A stretch of 64,000 nucleotides of DNA, taken from contig CP084610.1 of the NCBI GenBank assembly GCA_025917655.1, forward strand, positions 992,001 to 1,056,000. The letters are read 5' to 3'. Below the pieces are notes generated by a model that saw only the letters and a program-made list of their open reading frames with translations, was not told the DNA's origin and searched no databases. Every line of letters begins with the position of its first letter. Position 1 is the first letter of the stretch. The position numbers and the translations under genes were made by a program. This DNA is from Chlorella sorokiniana (taxonomy: Eukaryota; Chlorophyta; Trebouxiophyceae; Chlorellales; Chlorellaceae). Positions 21,875 to 33,705 of the stretch are shown here, in pieces.

Positions 21875-24800
21875 CGGGGGTAAGAGGGGGCGGGCGCTCG
21901 CTGATGTTCAGTTGAGGTGTGTGAGGGCTTCAGCTGCACGTGCTTTGCAACCCTCCCTCCCACCCCCACGCACCCACGCCCACAGACTGGTACGAGAGCG
22001 AGGACCAGCTGCGAGCCGCTGCTGGCCTGCTACTGGTCGCTGTGGGAGTGCGGCGGCGGCATCATCGCCGAGGGGCGCCTGCTGGACCTGCTGCGCCGCA
22101 TCTACTGCTTTGGCCTGTCCCTCATGAAGCTAGACCTGCGGCAGGAGTCCACCCGCCACACAGACTGCCTGGCAGAGGTCACGCAGTGAGCCTGCGCTGC
22201 TGCCGGGCGCTGCCACCCAGCGCAACGCCTGGCCAGCCGGCGGCCAACGCATGGGGCTGCCGGCGCTGCCAGGGCTGCCGGGGCCTGGGCCGCCACGCAC
22301 CAGCACCGAACCAGTGCCTCTCTTCCGACCAGCGGAGTTGGCTGGCCGCCGCTGCCTGCTCGCGGGCGGCTCCCTCGCTCACAGGCCAGCCCCTTCCTCC
22401 TCCCCCGCCGCCCCCAGGCACCTGGGGCTGGGCAGCTATGCGGAGTGGGACGAGGACCGGCGGCTGGCCTTCCTCACTGAGGAGCTGGGGGCAAGCGCCC
22501 GCTCATCCCCCTCCATGCCCTTCTCGCCCGAGTCCCGCGAAGTCATGGACACATTCAAGTGAGCGGCGGCCCCCACACCCTTCCCGCTGCCCCTGTCATG
22601 CAACAAAACCTTGATCCCTTGGGGTGGAGGTTGGGGCGGGAGCAGGCGCGGGGCAGGCGCCCGCCGGCACCGCACCCACCAGCCGCGTCCCCGCCCTCCA
22701 CCTGGCACAGGGTGGCGGCGGTGCTGGGGCGGCAGTGCCTCAGCGCCTACGTCATCTCCATGGCCACCCGCGCCTCCGACGTGCTGGCGGTGGAGCTGCT
22801 GCAGCAGGAGGCGCGGCTCATGGTGCGCAGCCAGCCCCCCCGCGCGCGCGCAGCGCCAGAGCAAGGATGCGCACTGCTCGACGCCTGCTGCAGCGCACCT
22901 CCCCCTGCCCCAAAGCAGGCTTGCTCTGGATTCATGCCCCTCCAGCCCGATCCCCACCATCCCGTCTTCTTCCTTTTACCCCCAAAAACAAATCACACTG
23001 ACGCAGGTGCTGGGCGAGAGCACCGCGTCTCGCCAGCTGCACGCGTCGCCGCCGCTGCGCGTGGTGCCGCTGTTTGAGACCCTGAGCGACCTGGATGCCT
23101 CCCGCTCAATCATGCAGCGCCTGCTCAGGTGAGCAGTGCAGCGCGCCGGCGGGCTGCAACCCGCGGAATGTGACCGCTGCTTACTGCACGTCTTGGCGGC
23201 TCCTGCGCAGCCTGGTTGTGTTGCCACATGGGCCCTCCCGGTTGCGATTTCCTGAACCGCAGCAACCCGTGGTACCGCGCCCACCTCTCTGCGACACACA
23301 ACAACGAGCAGGAGGTCATGCTGGGGTACAGCGACTCGGGTGGGTGGCCCAGGCTCGCGCAGCACACCTGGGGAGCCTCCCGTGGGGGCTGCGCCTCCAC
23401 CCCGCTGCAACCACCTCGATAATCCACATCAAGAACGGGCCGCGGACCTGTTGCCGAGCGTGCTGCTGTGCCTGCTCCCCTCGCCGCCGTGCAGGCAAGG
23501 ACGCTGGGCGGCTGGCGGCTGCCTGGGCGCTGTACAAGGCGCAGGAGGAGCTGGTGAAGGTGTGCGCGGAGCACGGCGTGCAGCTGACGCTCTTCCACGG
23601 ACGCGGCGGCACGGGTGCGCGGGCCTGCTCTGCACGCTGGGCTCAGCTTGGGGAGTCGCTGAGGGGGCGGCCTGTTGGAAAGGGGGCAGCAGCCGGCCCG
23701 CTCGGACGGTGTCCTTGTGCCCAGCCTGGGGTCGGTGCTATCACATGCAGCAACCCTGGCCTTGCTTGCGTCCCTCCCCTCCCCTCCTTTCTCTGCGCAG
23801 TCGGCCGCGGCGGCGGCCCCATGCAGCTGGCCATCCAGTCGCAGCCGCCGGGGTCGGTGCAGGGGCGGCTGCGCATCACGGAGCAGGGGGAGATGGTGCA
23901 GGCCAAGTTTGGGGTGCCCTCGGTGGCGCTGCGCCAGCTGGAGATCTTCTCCAACGCCGTGCTGCTGGCCACGCTGCAGCCGCCGCAGCCGCCCAGGGAG
24001 CAGTCGTGGCGGGACCTCATGGACGAAATGAGCGCCGTCAGCTGCAAGGGTGGGTGGTGGGGCGCCGGCGGTGGGAAGGCGGGGGTGGGACGCACATGCG
24101 CCAGCGGCTGGAGTGAGCTGCAGAGGGACAGGGAGCAGCCAGGCGGCTGGGCGTGGAATGTCGCCTCCGGGTGTGGCGCGATCCCCACAGGGTCCCCCAC
24201 CCCCTACCCCCACAGCCTACCGCGGCGTGGTGTTTGAGGAGCCGAACTTCATTGCTTACTTCCAGCGTGCGACGCCCCAGGAGGAGCTGGGCAACCTCAA
24301 CATCGGCAGCAGGCCCACGCGGTGAGGGGGCTGGGAGGAGCTGAGGGGTGCCTGGGAGATGGGGGGCACCCGCTGTTGATGCCGACGTGCAACACCTGCC
24401 GCCTGCTGGCAGCTCCCACCCCGGCAGCAGCAGCAGCGACCCTAAACTCAGCAAAGGCACGCCTGCAGCAGTCGATTCTGGCTGGGCAGGGTGCTGATTC
24501 GCTCCCGCTGGCACCGCTGGCCGCCACCCGCGCAGGCGCAAGGCGAGCGGGGACGTGACGTCGCTGCGCGCCATCCCCTGGATCTTTGCCTGGACCCAGA
24601 CCCGCCTGATCCTGCCCGCCTGGCTGGGCGTGGGCGACGCGCTGCAGGCGGCAGCCTCCAGCGGCAAGCGGGACATGCTGCGGGACATGTATGAGGTGGG
24701 CAGGGGTGTTCCTTTCTACCAGTGAAAGGTGGATGGTGGATGGGGACGGTTCCTTTTGCACGCACAGCGCACCCGGACACCTAGCCATGCTGCCCCTTCC

Positions 24801-25930
24801 CAGCGGCGACACCCGCCCCCTTGCGCCCCCTGGCGCCCCCGGCTGCAGCAATGGCCCTTCTTCCAGTCGGTGATCGACCTGATTGAGATGGTGATGAGCA
24901 AGGCGGACATGCGCATCGCGGCGCTGTACGACCAGGTGCTGGTGGAGGACCCGCAGGTGAGCACACGGTATGTGTGGCGGGGGGTGGGTGGGTGTGAGTC
25001 ACTGTGTGTGTGTGTGTGGTGGGGCGGTCTCTGAGGCTGTTAAGGCAGGGGCATCCCTGTGTGCCTTTGTCTGCTTGAATGGGTGGGGGGTGAGGAGCAG
25101 GCTAATGGAAACAACGGGGGACAAAGCGCGCCCCAGGCTGAAGCCTTAGTAGCGTTGCAACCTGTTCGCGTGTCGAGGCGACGCGTCTCCCTTGCTCCCG
25201 CCCCTGCATGGCGGATTGGGGCGCGATACGGCCGCGCCCCCTCACCCACCCACCCACCTCTGTGCTGTCCCGCCGCAGGAGCGCGCTCTGGGCGATGCTC
25301 TTCGCCGCCGCTACATGGACACGGTGCAGGCTGTGCTGATGGTGGCGGGGCACTCGCGCATGGGGGACAACAACACGACCCTGCGGTGCGCTGGGGCCAG
25401 CAAGCGGGCCCTCCCAAGGGGGCCCACCTCTGCCTCCTGGCTGGCTTGGCGGCGTGCCTGCCCCCTGGGTGCTTTGCCCTCTAAAAGCCGCCCCTCTGGC
25501 CAGCCTTCGCTCCACTCTCGTGCACCTCGTCGCCCTTCGTCTCGCACACCTTGCCATGCCTTGCGCCCTTCGTCTCGCACACCTTGCCATGCCTTGCAAC
25601 ACCCTTCCCCCCTCATGGCGTGCAGGCGCCTGATCGAGATGCGCAACCCGCACATCGACCCCATCAACGTCATGCAGGTGAGAAGGGAAGGGGGCGCGGC
25701 GGGGGTGTTGCAGTTGAACTCTGCCATGTGGCAAAGTCTGGGCTGTGGTCTGGCCTGCTGCACTGCCCTGCGCCTGCCCTCCCATCTGCAGTGCTTCACC
25801 CCACCCCCTGCCCCGCCCTCAGGTCGAGATCCTGCGCCGCCTGCGCCGCCAGCCCGACAACCAGCAGCTGCGCGACGCCCTCCTGCTCAGCATCAACGGC
25901 GTGGCGGCGGGCATGCGCAACACGGGCTGA
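18150..25930 (+). CDS. PPC2: Phosphoenolpyruvate carboxylase, bacterial-type (BTPC)
   Basis: Carboxylates PEP with bicarbonate to oxaloacetate, feeding carbon into the TCA cycle and amino acids. Conserved blocks in order: [19 protein letters not shown] near 19440 (the catalytic His region), [17 protein letters not shown] near 20060, [20 protein letters not shown] near 22030, [14 protein letters not shown] near 22110, [20 protein letters not shown] near 22750, [12 protein letters not shown] near 23065, [13 protein letters not shown] across an intron near 23320-23500, [17 protein letters not shown] near 23590-23815, and [19 protein letters not shown] near 24575. The C-terminus is MRNTG (TGA at 25928); plant-type enzymes end QNTG. 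The N-terminal phosphorylation motif of plant-type PEPC is absent. A long low-complexity insert (about 20690-21390), rich in Ser, Pro and Ala, fits the disordered loop of bacterial-type PEPC. The exact start is uncertain: the ATG at 18150 ([11 protein letters not shown]) needs an intron or slip before [19 protein letters not shown]. One-base slips occur at 18753, 21679 and 22487, and a two-base slip near 22010. Confidence 0.93.
18910..19005. repeat. 33-bp tandem repeat, three copies, in a PEPC intron
   Basis: Three near-perfect 33-bp units starting AGCTTGTCCCAGCTCTGCCG lie at 18910, 18943 and 18976. They sit in the intron just after a 13-G run and do not extend into coding sequence. Confidence 0.9.
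21846..21873. repeat. (GT)n microsatellite in a PEPC intron
   Basis: About fourteen GT units at the 5' side of an intron following [17 protein letters not shown]. Similar short GT tracts occur in several other introns of the window, for example near 50475 and 59573. Confidence 0.85.
25529..25593. repeat. 32-bp tandem duplication in a PEPC intron
   Basis: Two copies of a 32-bp unit beginning GCCCTTCGTCTCGCACACCT start at 25532 and 25564, in the intron before the exon [17 protein letters not shown]. Confidence 0.85.
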
Positions 25931-26358
25931 GCCACGCCGCCTGGCAGCCCTGCAGGCGGCAGCCGCAGCGGCAGGGCCATGCCCCTGCTGCAGGCCGCCG
26001 CCCCTCTGAACTCACCACCCCGTCTTTGCTTCATCGCACATGCTATTTATGCAATGCACTCTTTGGATTCTACCCCGGAGACTCTGTATGTCCACAACCT
26101 TTTATCTTTGCTGCCATAGGCTGCCTCCCTGCTGCTGGCGGCTCCTGCCCTTTTGGCCAGCAGTTGCAGCTACACATTCACCTGCGACCCCGCCCTCCCC
26201 CCCGCACACACTTGTTCTCTTTCTTTTTGCGCTTGATAGGCCTGCGTTTTTGTTGGTTATGACTGCAAGAGGCAACAGTCTGCAGAGCACCACCACACAT
26301 GTGCCAAGCTGCTGCCCGGGCCGTTGCCCTGCAGGCACCCTGTCGCCGCGCTGGGGGG
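25931..26358. other. Convergent 3' region, PEPC / membrane protein
   Basis: Both neighbours point into this interval, so it should be the two 3' UTRs. The PEPC side turns abruptly A+T-richer after about 26025 (TTTATG, TTTTTG stretches). No gene was seen. Confidence 0.55.
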
Positions 26359-27508
26359 TCACACCGCGCAGATGGAGCCCCTGGGGCCCTGCAGCCCCTT
26401 GGAGCCCTTGGAGCCCTCTGCAACGACGAAGTCGTCGATTGGCAGCGCCGATGGCGCAACGCTGTTCTGCACGGGGTGCGGCGGCAGCAGCAAGGCCCCG
26501 AGCGTGTCAGCCGTGAGGAGGCGATGCGTTGCAGCCCCGCTGCTCAGCTGCATTGCGGTGCTCGGCGGCCTCCCGGGCAACGGCCGCACATGGGTGCAGG
26601 CCCCGCTGCCGGCCCTGCCCCTGCCCCCACTCGCCCTCACAGCCACTCACGTAGCGCCGCTGGGCGAGCCGCATGTCGGCCACGCCTGCCGCCAGTGCCA
26701 GCACCCAGGCCAGGGCGCCGCCGCACACGCCGAAGATGTACATGGCCTGCCACCGCGCCCCCAGGAGCCGAAGTAGTCAAACGCATTGTGGGAGGAAGCT
26801 GGGGTGAAGGCGCTGTCCCAGTACACGGCCATATAGACTGATGTGTGGGGGGGGATGTGTGGGGGGGGGCGAAAGGTGGGTGGCAAGAGAAACAGGCACA
26901 GCTGGTGTTGGCATGCTTGGCGTGCTGGGGCGGCTGTGTGTCACTCCACCGTTCTACTTGTCAAGCTCACTTGTGAATGCCGCCAACATGCCCACATGAG
27001 TGGTGGTGCCTGCCAAGCTGGCCAGTACTCCCAGCGACGAGCCCGCAGCGCCAGACTGGCAGACGGCCCTCGCCAGCTGGAAAGCGAGCACCGCCAGACC
27101 GCAGGCGGCAGAGAAGGAGCTGCAGGCAATCACCACATATTCCCACCACCCCGACTGCGCCTTGCCATCATCATGCACATACTGCAGGCAACAAAACAGA
27201 GGGTGCAAGCGATGGGCAGCAGCGCCATAAGCCAGCATAGTTGCAAAGAGATGCTTTCAATGTCCACAATGCACAAATCGGACCCTACTGCAAGCTGGTT
27301 CACCTCTGTCACAACTGCCAAGCACGTTGCAGCGGCCGCCACCTGCAGGACGTACGCAAAGGCGATTCAGAACGGCGGAAGAGCAGCGGCGCACAGGCGC
27401 AGGCGCAGGCCAGGCGCAGCAGCACAACTAGCCAGCAAGGCAGGAGTTCTCACTCACCGCAATAACAGCCAAGACTGCCGCAAGTATGCCTGCACCTGTC
27501 GCTTTCAT
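26359..27508 (-). CDS. Predicted four-span membrane protein, family unknown
   Basis: The ATG at 27508 starts MKATGAGILAAVLAVIA, then a GTGAGT donor. Exons: 27508-27458; from 27342 (VAAATCLAVVTE, donor about 27306 or 27291); 27181-26971; 26837-26651; 26547-26359. Four hydrophobic segments are visible: the joined exon 1-2 segment, YVVIACSSFSAACGLAVLAF, LGVLASLAGTTTHVGMLAAF, and YIFGVCGGALAWVLALAAGV. A hydrophilic loop containing HDDGKAQSGWW follows the first span. The last exon encodes a soluble tail (LSSGAATHRLLTADTLG... to SICAV) with the stop at 26359. Phases agree at every junction if one base is restored in the C run at 26758. The tetraspan layout recalls claudin- or DRAM-like proteins, but no diagnostic motif is seen, so I assign no function. 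Confidence 0.62.
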
Positions 27509-28135
27509 GGCCCGGCTCAGCTGCGACAGCAGACTGGCAGCGGCGGCATGTTGGTGGTCGTGCGCATGGGCTTTGTAAGCTGAGCTAATGGCTGCGCCCG
27601 CTGCTATCTTTCATTTGGCACTCACAGCAAGCAGGTGCTGCAATGCAATCCATCCCTGCCTCTGAAAGCACCTTGCAAGTCGGGACGGCTGGGCTGCAAG
27701 AACCTCACCTTGCCCCTGTCGTCCTGCCGTCGATCAATAGCAGTTCAATCGAGTGCTTCACAAGTCTAAGCCTTGCTCAGCGGGGTTGTGCCCACGGGAA
27801 ACCCTTGCCGAACGTGGGAACGCTCAGCTGCTGCGAGTGTCGGATCGCAGCGGGTGAGAATTGCGTTTAACAATATGACAGGGATGCAATTAAGGGCTCA
27901 CAATGTTCACGCGTTGTGGGGGACTCGCAGTCTACCCGGAAGCTGCCAGCACCGCCAGCTGGCCATCAGGACTCCAAACAGGGCCCAGGCACCAAGCGAG
28001 CCCTGTTGAGTGCATGGAAGCTCCTCCTGTACATGTGGCTGCACAGCCAATCAAATCAAATATCAATGTAGAGCAGTGCCCATGATGAAGGCCTCGCCGA
28101 CCGCCGCACAACCACCCGGCCAGTAGAGCAGCTGG
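27509..28135. other. Intergenic region between two minus-strand genes
   Basis: It lies upstream of the membrane-protein start and downstream of the stop at 28136, so it should hold a promoter and a 3' UTR. It is less G+C-rich than its flanks. No gene, RNA or repeat was recognised. Confidence 0.5.
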
Positions 28136-29683
28136 CTATGCGTCGCTTTCGATGAAGAGCGTGAGGGCGCTGGAGAGCTGGCCCAGCTTCTGCTCCGCCG
28201 ACGCATCCGCCAGGCTGACGCGGCGCAGCAGCATGGCGCGGGCCTCCCGCCCCAGGGTCGCCGCCACCGCCTCCCGCGCCGCGTCCAGCCCCGCCACCAC
28301 CGCCGCCTGCTGCTCCGGCTGGCCCGCGGTGGGTGCAGGCCGTCGCGGCGGCGTGGCAGGCGCTGCGCCGCCGGGTGTGGCGGGGGCGGGGCTGGGAGGC
28401 GGGAGCGCCTCGGGCGGCAGCAGCTCCGGCACGAGCTGCGAGCGTGTGGTGGTGGTGGGGGAACAAAAGGGGGTGGGGCAGCGTGGGTGCCACCTCTTTC
28501 CAACCAGGCAGCGGCAGCCCAGGTGCTGGCCCTGCTCTGCCTGCCAGCAGCAGCAGACCCACGACAGCAACCCCCCGACCGCATCGTATGTCTCTCGATT
28601 GTTGCCTGCAACCCGTACCCGGTCACGACCGATCAAAGGGGGCGCGCTTCTTCCCGCCCCCTCCTAATCCACCACACATACATACCCACCGAACATTACG
28701 CGCCCCCCCCCCCCACCCCCCACCCCCCAGCCCACCTGTGTGAGCAGCAGGTTGAGAAACTGCACGGCGTGGGCCCGCACCGGCTCCGGGGTAGCCCTGT
28801 CCCGCAGCAGATGGCACACCTGGAGGGGAAGGGGGGGGCCGTCGGCGGCGGTGCTGGCAGGCTGAGCGAGAGGGCAGGGGGATCAACCGGCAGCACACGG
28901 TGCCAGGGCCCCGCCTCGTGTTTGAGAAAGAAACAGAAGAGGTGCCCCTGCACACCTGCTGCACGCCCCTGCTGCTCCCGAAGGCCACAAAGGCGGGCGG
29001 GTGGGCGCAGCTGCAGGGCCAGGCACGCGTCCAGGCACGCGCAGGCCAGCGCCGGCGGCGCCGCCGGCAGCTGCGCCAGCAGCAGCGGCAGGAGCCCCGC
29101 CGCCAGGCTGCTCTGCCGCGCCTGCAGCGAGAGCAGGCAGGCAAGCTGCAGAACGTGCACCATGCTGGTCAGCTCTGCCGGCGTGATGGCGCGGTAGGAC
29201 GCCCCGCCCCCGCCGGGCGACGTGGCCGCCGGCGGGCCTCCCTCCCTGGGCGTCAGCTGCGCAGGGGACTGCGGGGAGGGCGCCTGCCGCAGGCCCACGG
29301 CTATGCTCTGCAGCAGCTCGGGCCACACGCGGGCCAGGGCGGGCAGCACCGCCGAGGCGCGGGCGGGGTCGGCGAGGAAGGCGTCCAGGCTGGCCGCCAG
29401 GCTGGCATACGCATCCTGCCGCACAAAAGACAGAGGGCTCTGGGCTGCAGCAGGAGCAGGAAGGCACGAGAGTGACCAGACTGGCGTGGAGCCCGACTGC
29501 AGGGCAGAATTCAGGCAGGAGGGCATAGTTCTGGGCGGCGGGCAGCCAGGTGTTCAAGCAGGGCTTGGCCGCACCTTGCTGCAGCAGGCGTCTGGTTGAG
29601 CTCGCGATCTCCACACCCGTGACCTCGCGGTGCAGGCCGTCCAATACAGCTTGCAGAGAGGGTGGCAAGTCTAGGCGGTCCAT
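28136..29683 (-). CDS. Unrecognised Ala/Leu-rich helical protein
   Basis: The ATG at 29683 begins MDRLDLPPSLQAVLDGLHRE and leads through IASSTRRLLQQ into an intron. The next exons encode strongly helical text: YASLAASLDAFLADPARASA and VLPALARVWPELLQSIAVG near 29330, then LTSMVHVLQLACLLSLQA near 29150, and LVCHLLRDRATPEPVRAHAV and FLNLLLTQ near 28770. The last exon opens LVPELLPPEALPPP, passes a Pro/Ala-rich linker, and ends with LRRVSLADASAEQKLGQL and SDA before the stop at 28136. Paired helices resemble HEAT/ARM scaffolds, but no diagnostic repeat is seen, and I do not recognise the family. At roughly 400 residues it may act as an adaptor or export-type scaffold; that is guesswork. Confidence 0.55.
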
Positions 29684-29982
29684 TGCAACGAAGACGAGCG
29701 GGAGGAGGCGGAGAGCCGTCTGTGATGATCGGCATGCGGCAGGGATGGCGGGGTCGCCCGTTGCCCCTCCCAATTAACTGAAACCCAATGTACTGCCATT
29801 CTTGTAGTGCCAACAGGACTCTCACGTAGAAAGCGCAGACCGGCATTCTACATTCTTAATTTGAGTCGCAGGACATACCGTATCACTGTAGTCTGTCGTG
29901 AACCGTTGTTCCTGCTCCCTCCCTTTCATCACTTGTTGCATCCCCAGTCATTGTGATTTTTTGCCCGTTTCCTCTGCCCGCC
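29684..29982. promoter_or_regulatory. Divergent promoter gap, helical protein / F-box gene 1
   Basis: This 299-bp interval separates two divergent start codons. It is A+T-richer than both flanks. No TATA box is evident. Confidence 0.45.
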
Positions 29983-32688
29983 ATGAAGTCTAAAGTGGCG
30001 CCGCCCAGGCGGCCCACAGGGATCGACGACTTGGACGACAGCAGCCTCTGCAGAATTTTCAGCGCCGTGGCTGCCGAGGCCCGCCGAACCCTGCCGCTGG
30101 TGTGCCGGCGCTGGCGGAGCCTCTGCGACGGCACGCCCTCGGTGTGGGACCACGTCCACCTGGACTTCTCGCACGGCTTGCTGGCAGGCTCCGTCCTCTC
30201 CTCGCGCATGTACAAGTGGCTGGTGAAGCGGCGCGCGGGCGTGGAGCGCCTCACCATCGTCGCCGAGATGGGTGCGGCTGGGCGCCGCCGCCGCTGGCCG
30301 CCTGCGGGCTTGTGCCACAGCAGTGCTGCCCGGCGCTGGCGTCGCCCCCTTGTCATTTGCCTGCTGCTCCCGCGTGCCCGCGTGCCTGCAGGGGAGGACT
30401 GGATGTGCGTGCACCTGGTGCTGGGCCTGCTGGCCGGCACGCTTCGCCACCTGGTCATCAAGGGGGGCCCGATGGGTGAGCCGCCCGCTGCTGACTGGCC
30501 TCCGCTGCCGCCGCCGTTTGATGTCCGCTTCGCAAGCTTTCGAGCAGCAGCGGGCGTGGTTGGCTGCAGAGGGAGCGGCGCCCGTCGGCGCCGGGTGCCC
30601 ACGCCTCACCGCTGTGTTCAACCCCCTGCAGGATGCATATGGTCAGTGTGGCGTGGATGGCAGTGCTGTCCCACCTCCGGACCCTGTCCCTAGAACTAGA
30701 TGATCCAGACATACTGCTCGCCTCGCCTCCCTTCCCGCCAGGTACGCCGTGCGGCCGGCGCGTGGTGGGGGCTGCAGCGCGGCGTGCACGAAACGCCTTG
30801 CTGGCCCTGTTGCCGTGCCTTGAAGCGAAGGGAAGCGCATCGAGGGCGAGCTCCTTGCTTTTACCGCCCCGATGCGCCTGTTTGCAGAGCTGGAAGAGCT
30901 GCTGCTGCGCGCCACCAACCTCACCTGCCTGTACCTGCTGCCCGCCAGCCTGGGCGCGCTGCGCCGCCTGCGCCACCTGGGCATCAGCGGCATGGACCTC
31001 CTGCACGGCAGCGAGGAGTCCACGGCCGCCCTGGCTGGCCTCACCGCGCTCGAGGTGGCGGCGGGGGGGGAGGTGGCAGCTCGGGTGGCTGCCGCAGGGG
31101 CTGGCCCATGTCGCCGCCAGCAAGGCGGCAGCGTCCTTGAGTTGAGCCTGCCGTCTCTGCGCTTGCGCGCCAATTCGTTGCCCCCTGGCCCCCTCCCCCA
31201 CACCCACGTCCCCGCAGCGGCTGGAGCTGCGCAGCAGCCGCCTGTCTGCGCTGCCCAGCGAGCTGGCGGGCCTGTCGCGCCTGACTGCGCTCAGCCTTGC
31301 TCGCTCCGTGGTGCTGGACTCTGAGCGAGGGGTGAGGGGGGGGCGGAGCGAGCCTGGAGAGGCTGGGCCAGGGCTGTCCAGGGCAGCGCGAGCGCATGTG
31401 CCTTGCATGCCTGCCCCGGCTGTCGTGGGCGCGCCCCTGCCTCACACTCTCGAGCTCCCCCGCCCTTCAGCGCCTGTTCTTCCGCCCTTCACTGGCACGC
31501 CTTCTCACCGGGTACCGTCTTTGCCCCCCCCTTACCCCCCCCACCCCCCTGCTGCAGTGGGAACCGCTGCGGGGCCTGACCACCCTGCGCGGCCTGGACC
31601 TCACTGCCTGCGGCCTGCCTGAAGTGCCGGCGGCGGCGTCGGAGCTGCCCGCCCTCACCACCCTGCTGCTGGGGCGCAACCAGCTGGAGGAGCTGCGGGA
31701 CGCGCCCTGCCTGCCGCACCTGCGTGCCCTGGACCTGAGCGGCAACCGGTGCGCAGCGGGCGGGCGGGGCGGGCGGCGCGGCAGCCGCGCCGCCGTGCCG
31801 GCTGCTCCCCCTTGCTCCCAGGCTGTGCCTCTGGTCGGCGCGCTGCTCCGGCTTCCCTCTGCGACTCCCGTGCCACACCGGCCCCCGCTGACAAGTGCGT
31901 CGCCCTCCAACGCCGCAGTTTCAAGGAGCTGCCTGCCGCACTGCTGAGCTGCACCGCACTGGAGCTGCTGAAGCTGGAGCGCAACTTGTCGCTGGGAGGC
32001 AGCCCTGCGGGGCCCGGGCTGCCGCCGCAGGCGATTAGAATGGCGCTGTCGGCTCGCACGCTGCGCAAGCTGCTGCACAACAACCGGGGCCTGAGGTGCG
32101 GCGGCTCTGCACCATCGCCTCCGCCCATCCAGCGGCGTGCATGCAGTGGGCTGCGGCTGCCAAGCCCCGCCGCATCTCTTGACGGCTGCGGCCCCTGCTT
32201 GTGCCGCTTGACGCACAAGCGCCGCCGCCCTCCGCCTGCAGGCACGTGGCCATCAGCGAGGGCAGCGTGGGCAGCAACCAGCTGGCACACCTGCGCACCA
32301 GCTTCCCCAAGGTGGAGCGCTGCTGGGGGGGTCCCCGCTCGAGCGCTGCTGTAGGTGCTGCTGCAGGGAGAGGGAGGTGCAGGGGAAGCGCACTCCACCC
32401 CCCAAACGAAACACAAGCCACATGCTGGGCACAGCAATCGGGGTCTGAAGCGGGGTCTGAAGTGTGTGGCAGCACGCAGCCCAGAGCCGCCCGCCCCAAC
32501 CCGCCCTTGCCTGCCCTGCGCGCGCCCACTGCAGGTGTGCCTGGACGAGGTGGACCCCGAGCAGGCGCCCCCCGCCGACAGCAGCGACTCCGACTCGCAG
32601 CCCTGGGGCGCCAGCAGCACAGACAGCGGCGACATCCCCGGCCTCCTCACCGACTCCGACTTTGACTCTGGCGGCAGCTGGTCCAGCG

Positions 32689-32740
<52 letters not shown>

Positions 32741-33146
32741 CGAGGGGGCCGCAGGGCCCGGAGCGGCGTTTGAGCAGTGGCATGGCGCGCACTTTTACAA
32801 CGACCCACTCATCTTGGAGCAGGTGGCCCAGGTTGCGGAAGCAGCAGCTCTGGCCGCCATTGGCGGGCCACCGGGCAGCAGCAGCAGCAGCAGCAGCGGC
32901 AGCGAGTCGAGCGATGAGGACTCCAGCAGCAGCAGCGAGGGGTCCAGCAGCACCGAGGGGTCCAGCAGCGAGGAGGATGGGGCGCCGCCAGCGCCCGCAC
33001 CTGCCCCCTCGCCGGGGCACACGGCAGCACCGGCGGCGACGATTCCAGCAGCAGCGGCGACGACGGCTCGAGTAGCGGAGGTGAGGATGCCAGCAGCAGC
33101 GATGAGGGTTCTAGCGGCAGTGAGGAGGGCGCACAGCCGAGCGTAA
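29983..33146 (+). CDS. F-box/leucine-rich-repeat protein 1 with acidic Ser/Asp tail
   Basis: Likely substrate receptor of an SCF ubiquitin ligase. The ATG at 29983 opens MKSKVAPPRRPTGIDDLDDS and runs into an F-box: LCRIFSAVAAEARRTLPLVC then RRWRSLCDGTPSVWDHVHL. LRR exons follow: LRHLVIKGG near 30440, LRTLSLELDD near 30675, LEELLLRATNLTCLYLLPAS near 30890, RLELRSSRLSALPSELAGLS near 31220, LRGLDLTACGLPEVP near 31590, LPALTTLLLGRNQLEELRD near 31650, and FKELPAALLSCTALELLKLE near 31920. The tail from about 32530 is very acidic: an (SD)n run encoded by GACAGC repeats near 32690-32740, then long Ser tracts. The named frame stops at 33146, but the Ser/Asp pattern carries on in the +1 frame after about 33020 (DDSSSSGDDGSSSGGEDASS), so the true end is probably further right. 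It is tandem with the gene at 33706. Confidence 0.75.
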
Positions 33147-33705
33147 AGAGGGACCGGGAGCGAGTCGCCTGGCTTGGAGGAGTCTGGGCTGGAGAGCGAA
33201 TGAGGCTGTTGCCTGCTCCCAGATCTTGCCCTCTTCGGCTTGCTCTGCTGAATGTAGCTGGCAAACAACGATGCCCAACTTCAATTGCATGGTCCCATGC
33301 ACCGAGAAGCATGCCCCTGGCGGCAATGCATGGAGGCCTGACGTACCGGTCATCACGACAGCCACCTCAGCTGCTGCGGCCCTGCTGCATGCCATGCACT
33401 GTTGACACGTCCTCCTCCGAGGGCTGGCATTGTTTCCAGAGCTTTGCTGGCCCGCCAAACCCCAATCAAACAGAGGTCCTGTACCTGCTAATCTGGGATG
33501 GCCTCCCATGAACCAGTGTGCCAGCAGAAGCCCAAAGTGGCCTTGCAAAGTGGGCCCCCTTTACATTTCGAACTGTCACTCCTCCATCGAGCGATCGCTT
33601 TCGTCGGCCTTGCAGGCAGCCAACAGAGGCAGTGCCCCAAGTTTGCCCCTATCTTCTGTCGTGCCATTCCCCCGCCTTCCGTGGGCATTCATTCAATCGT
33701 TCAGC

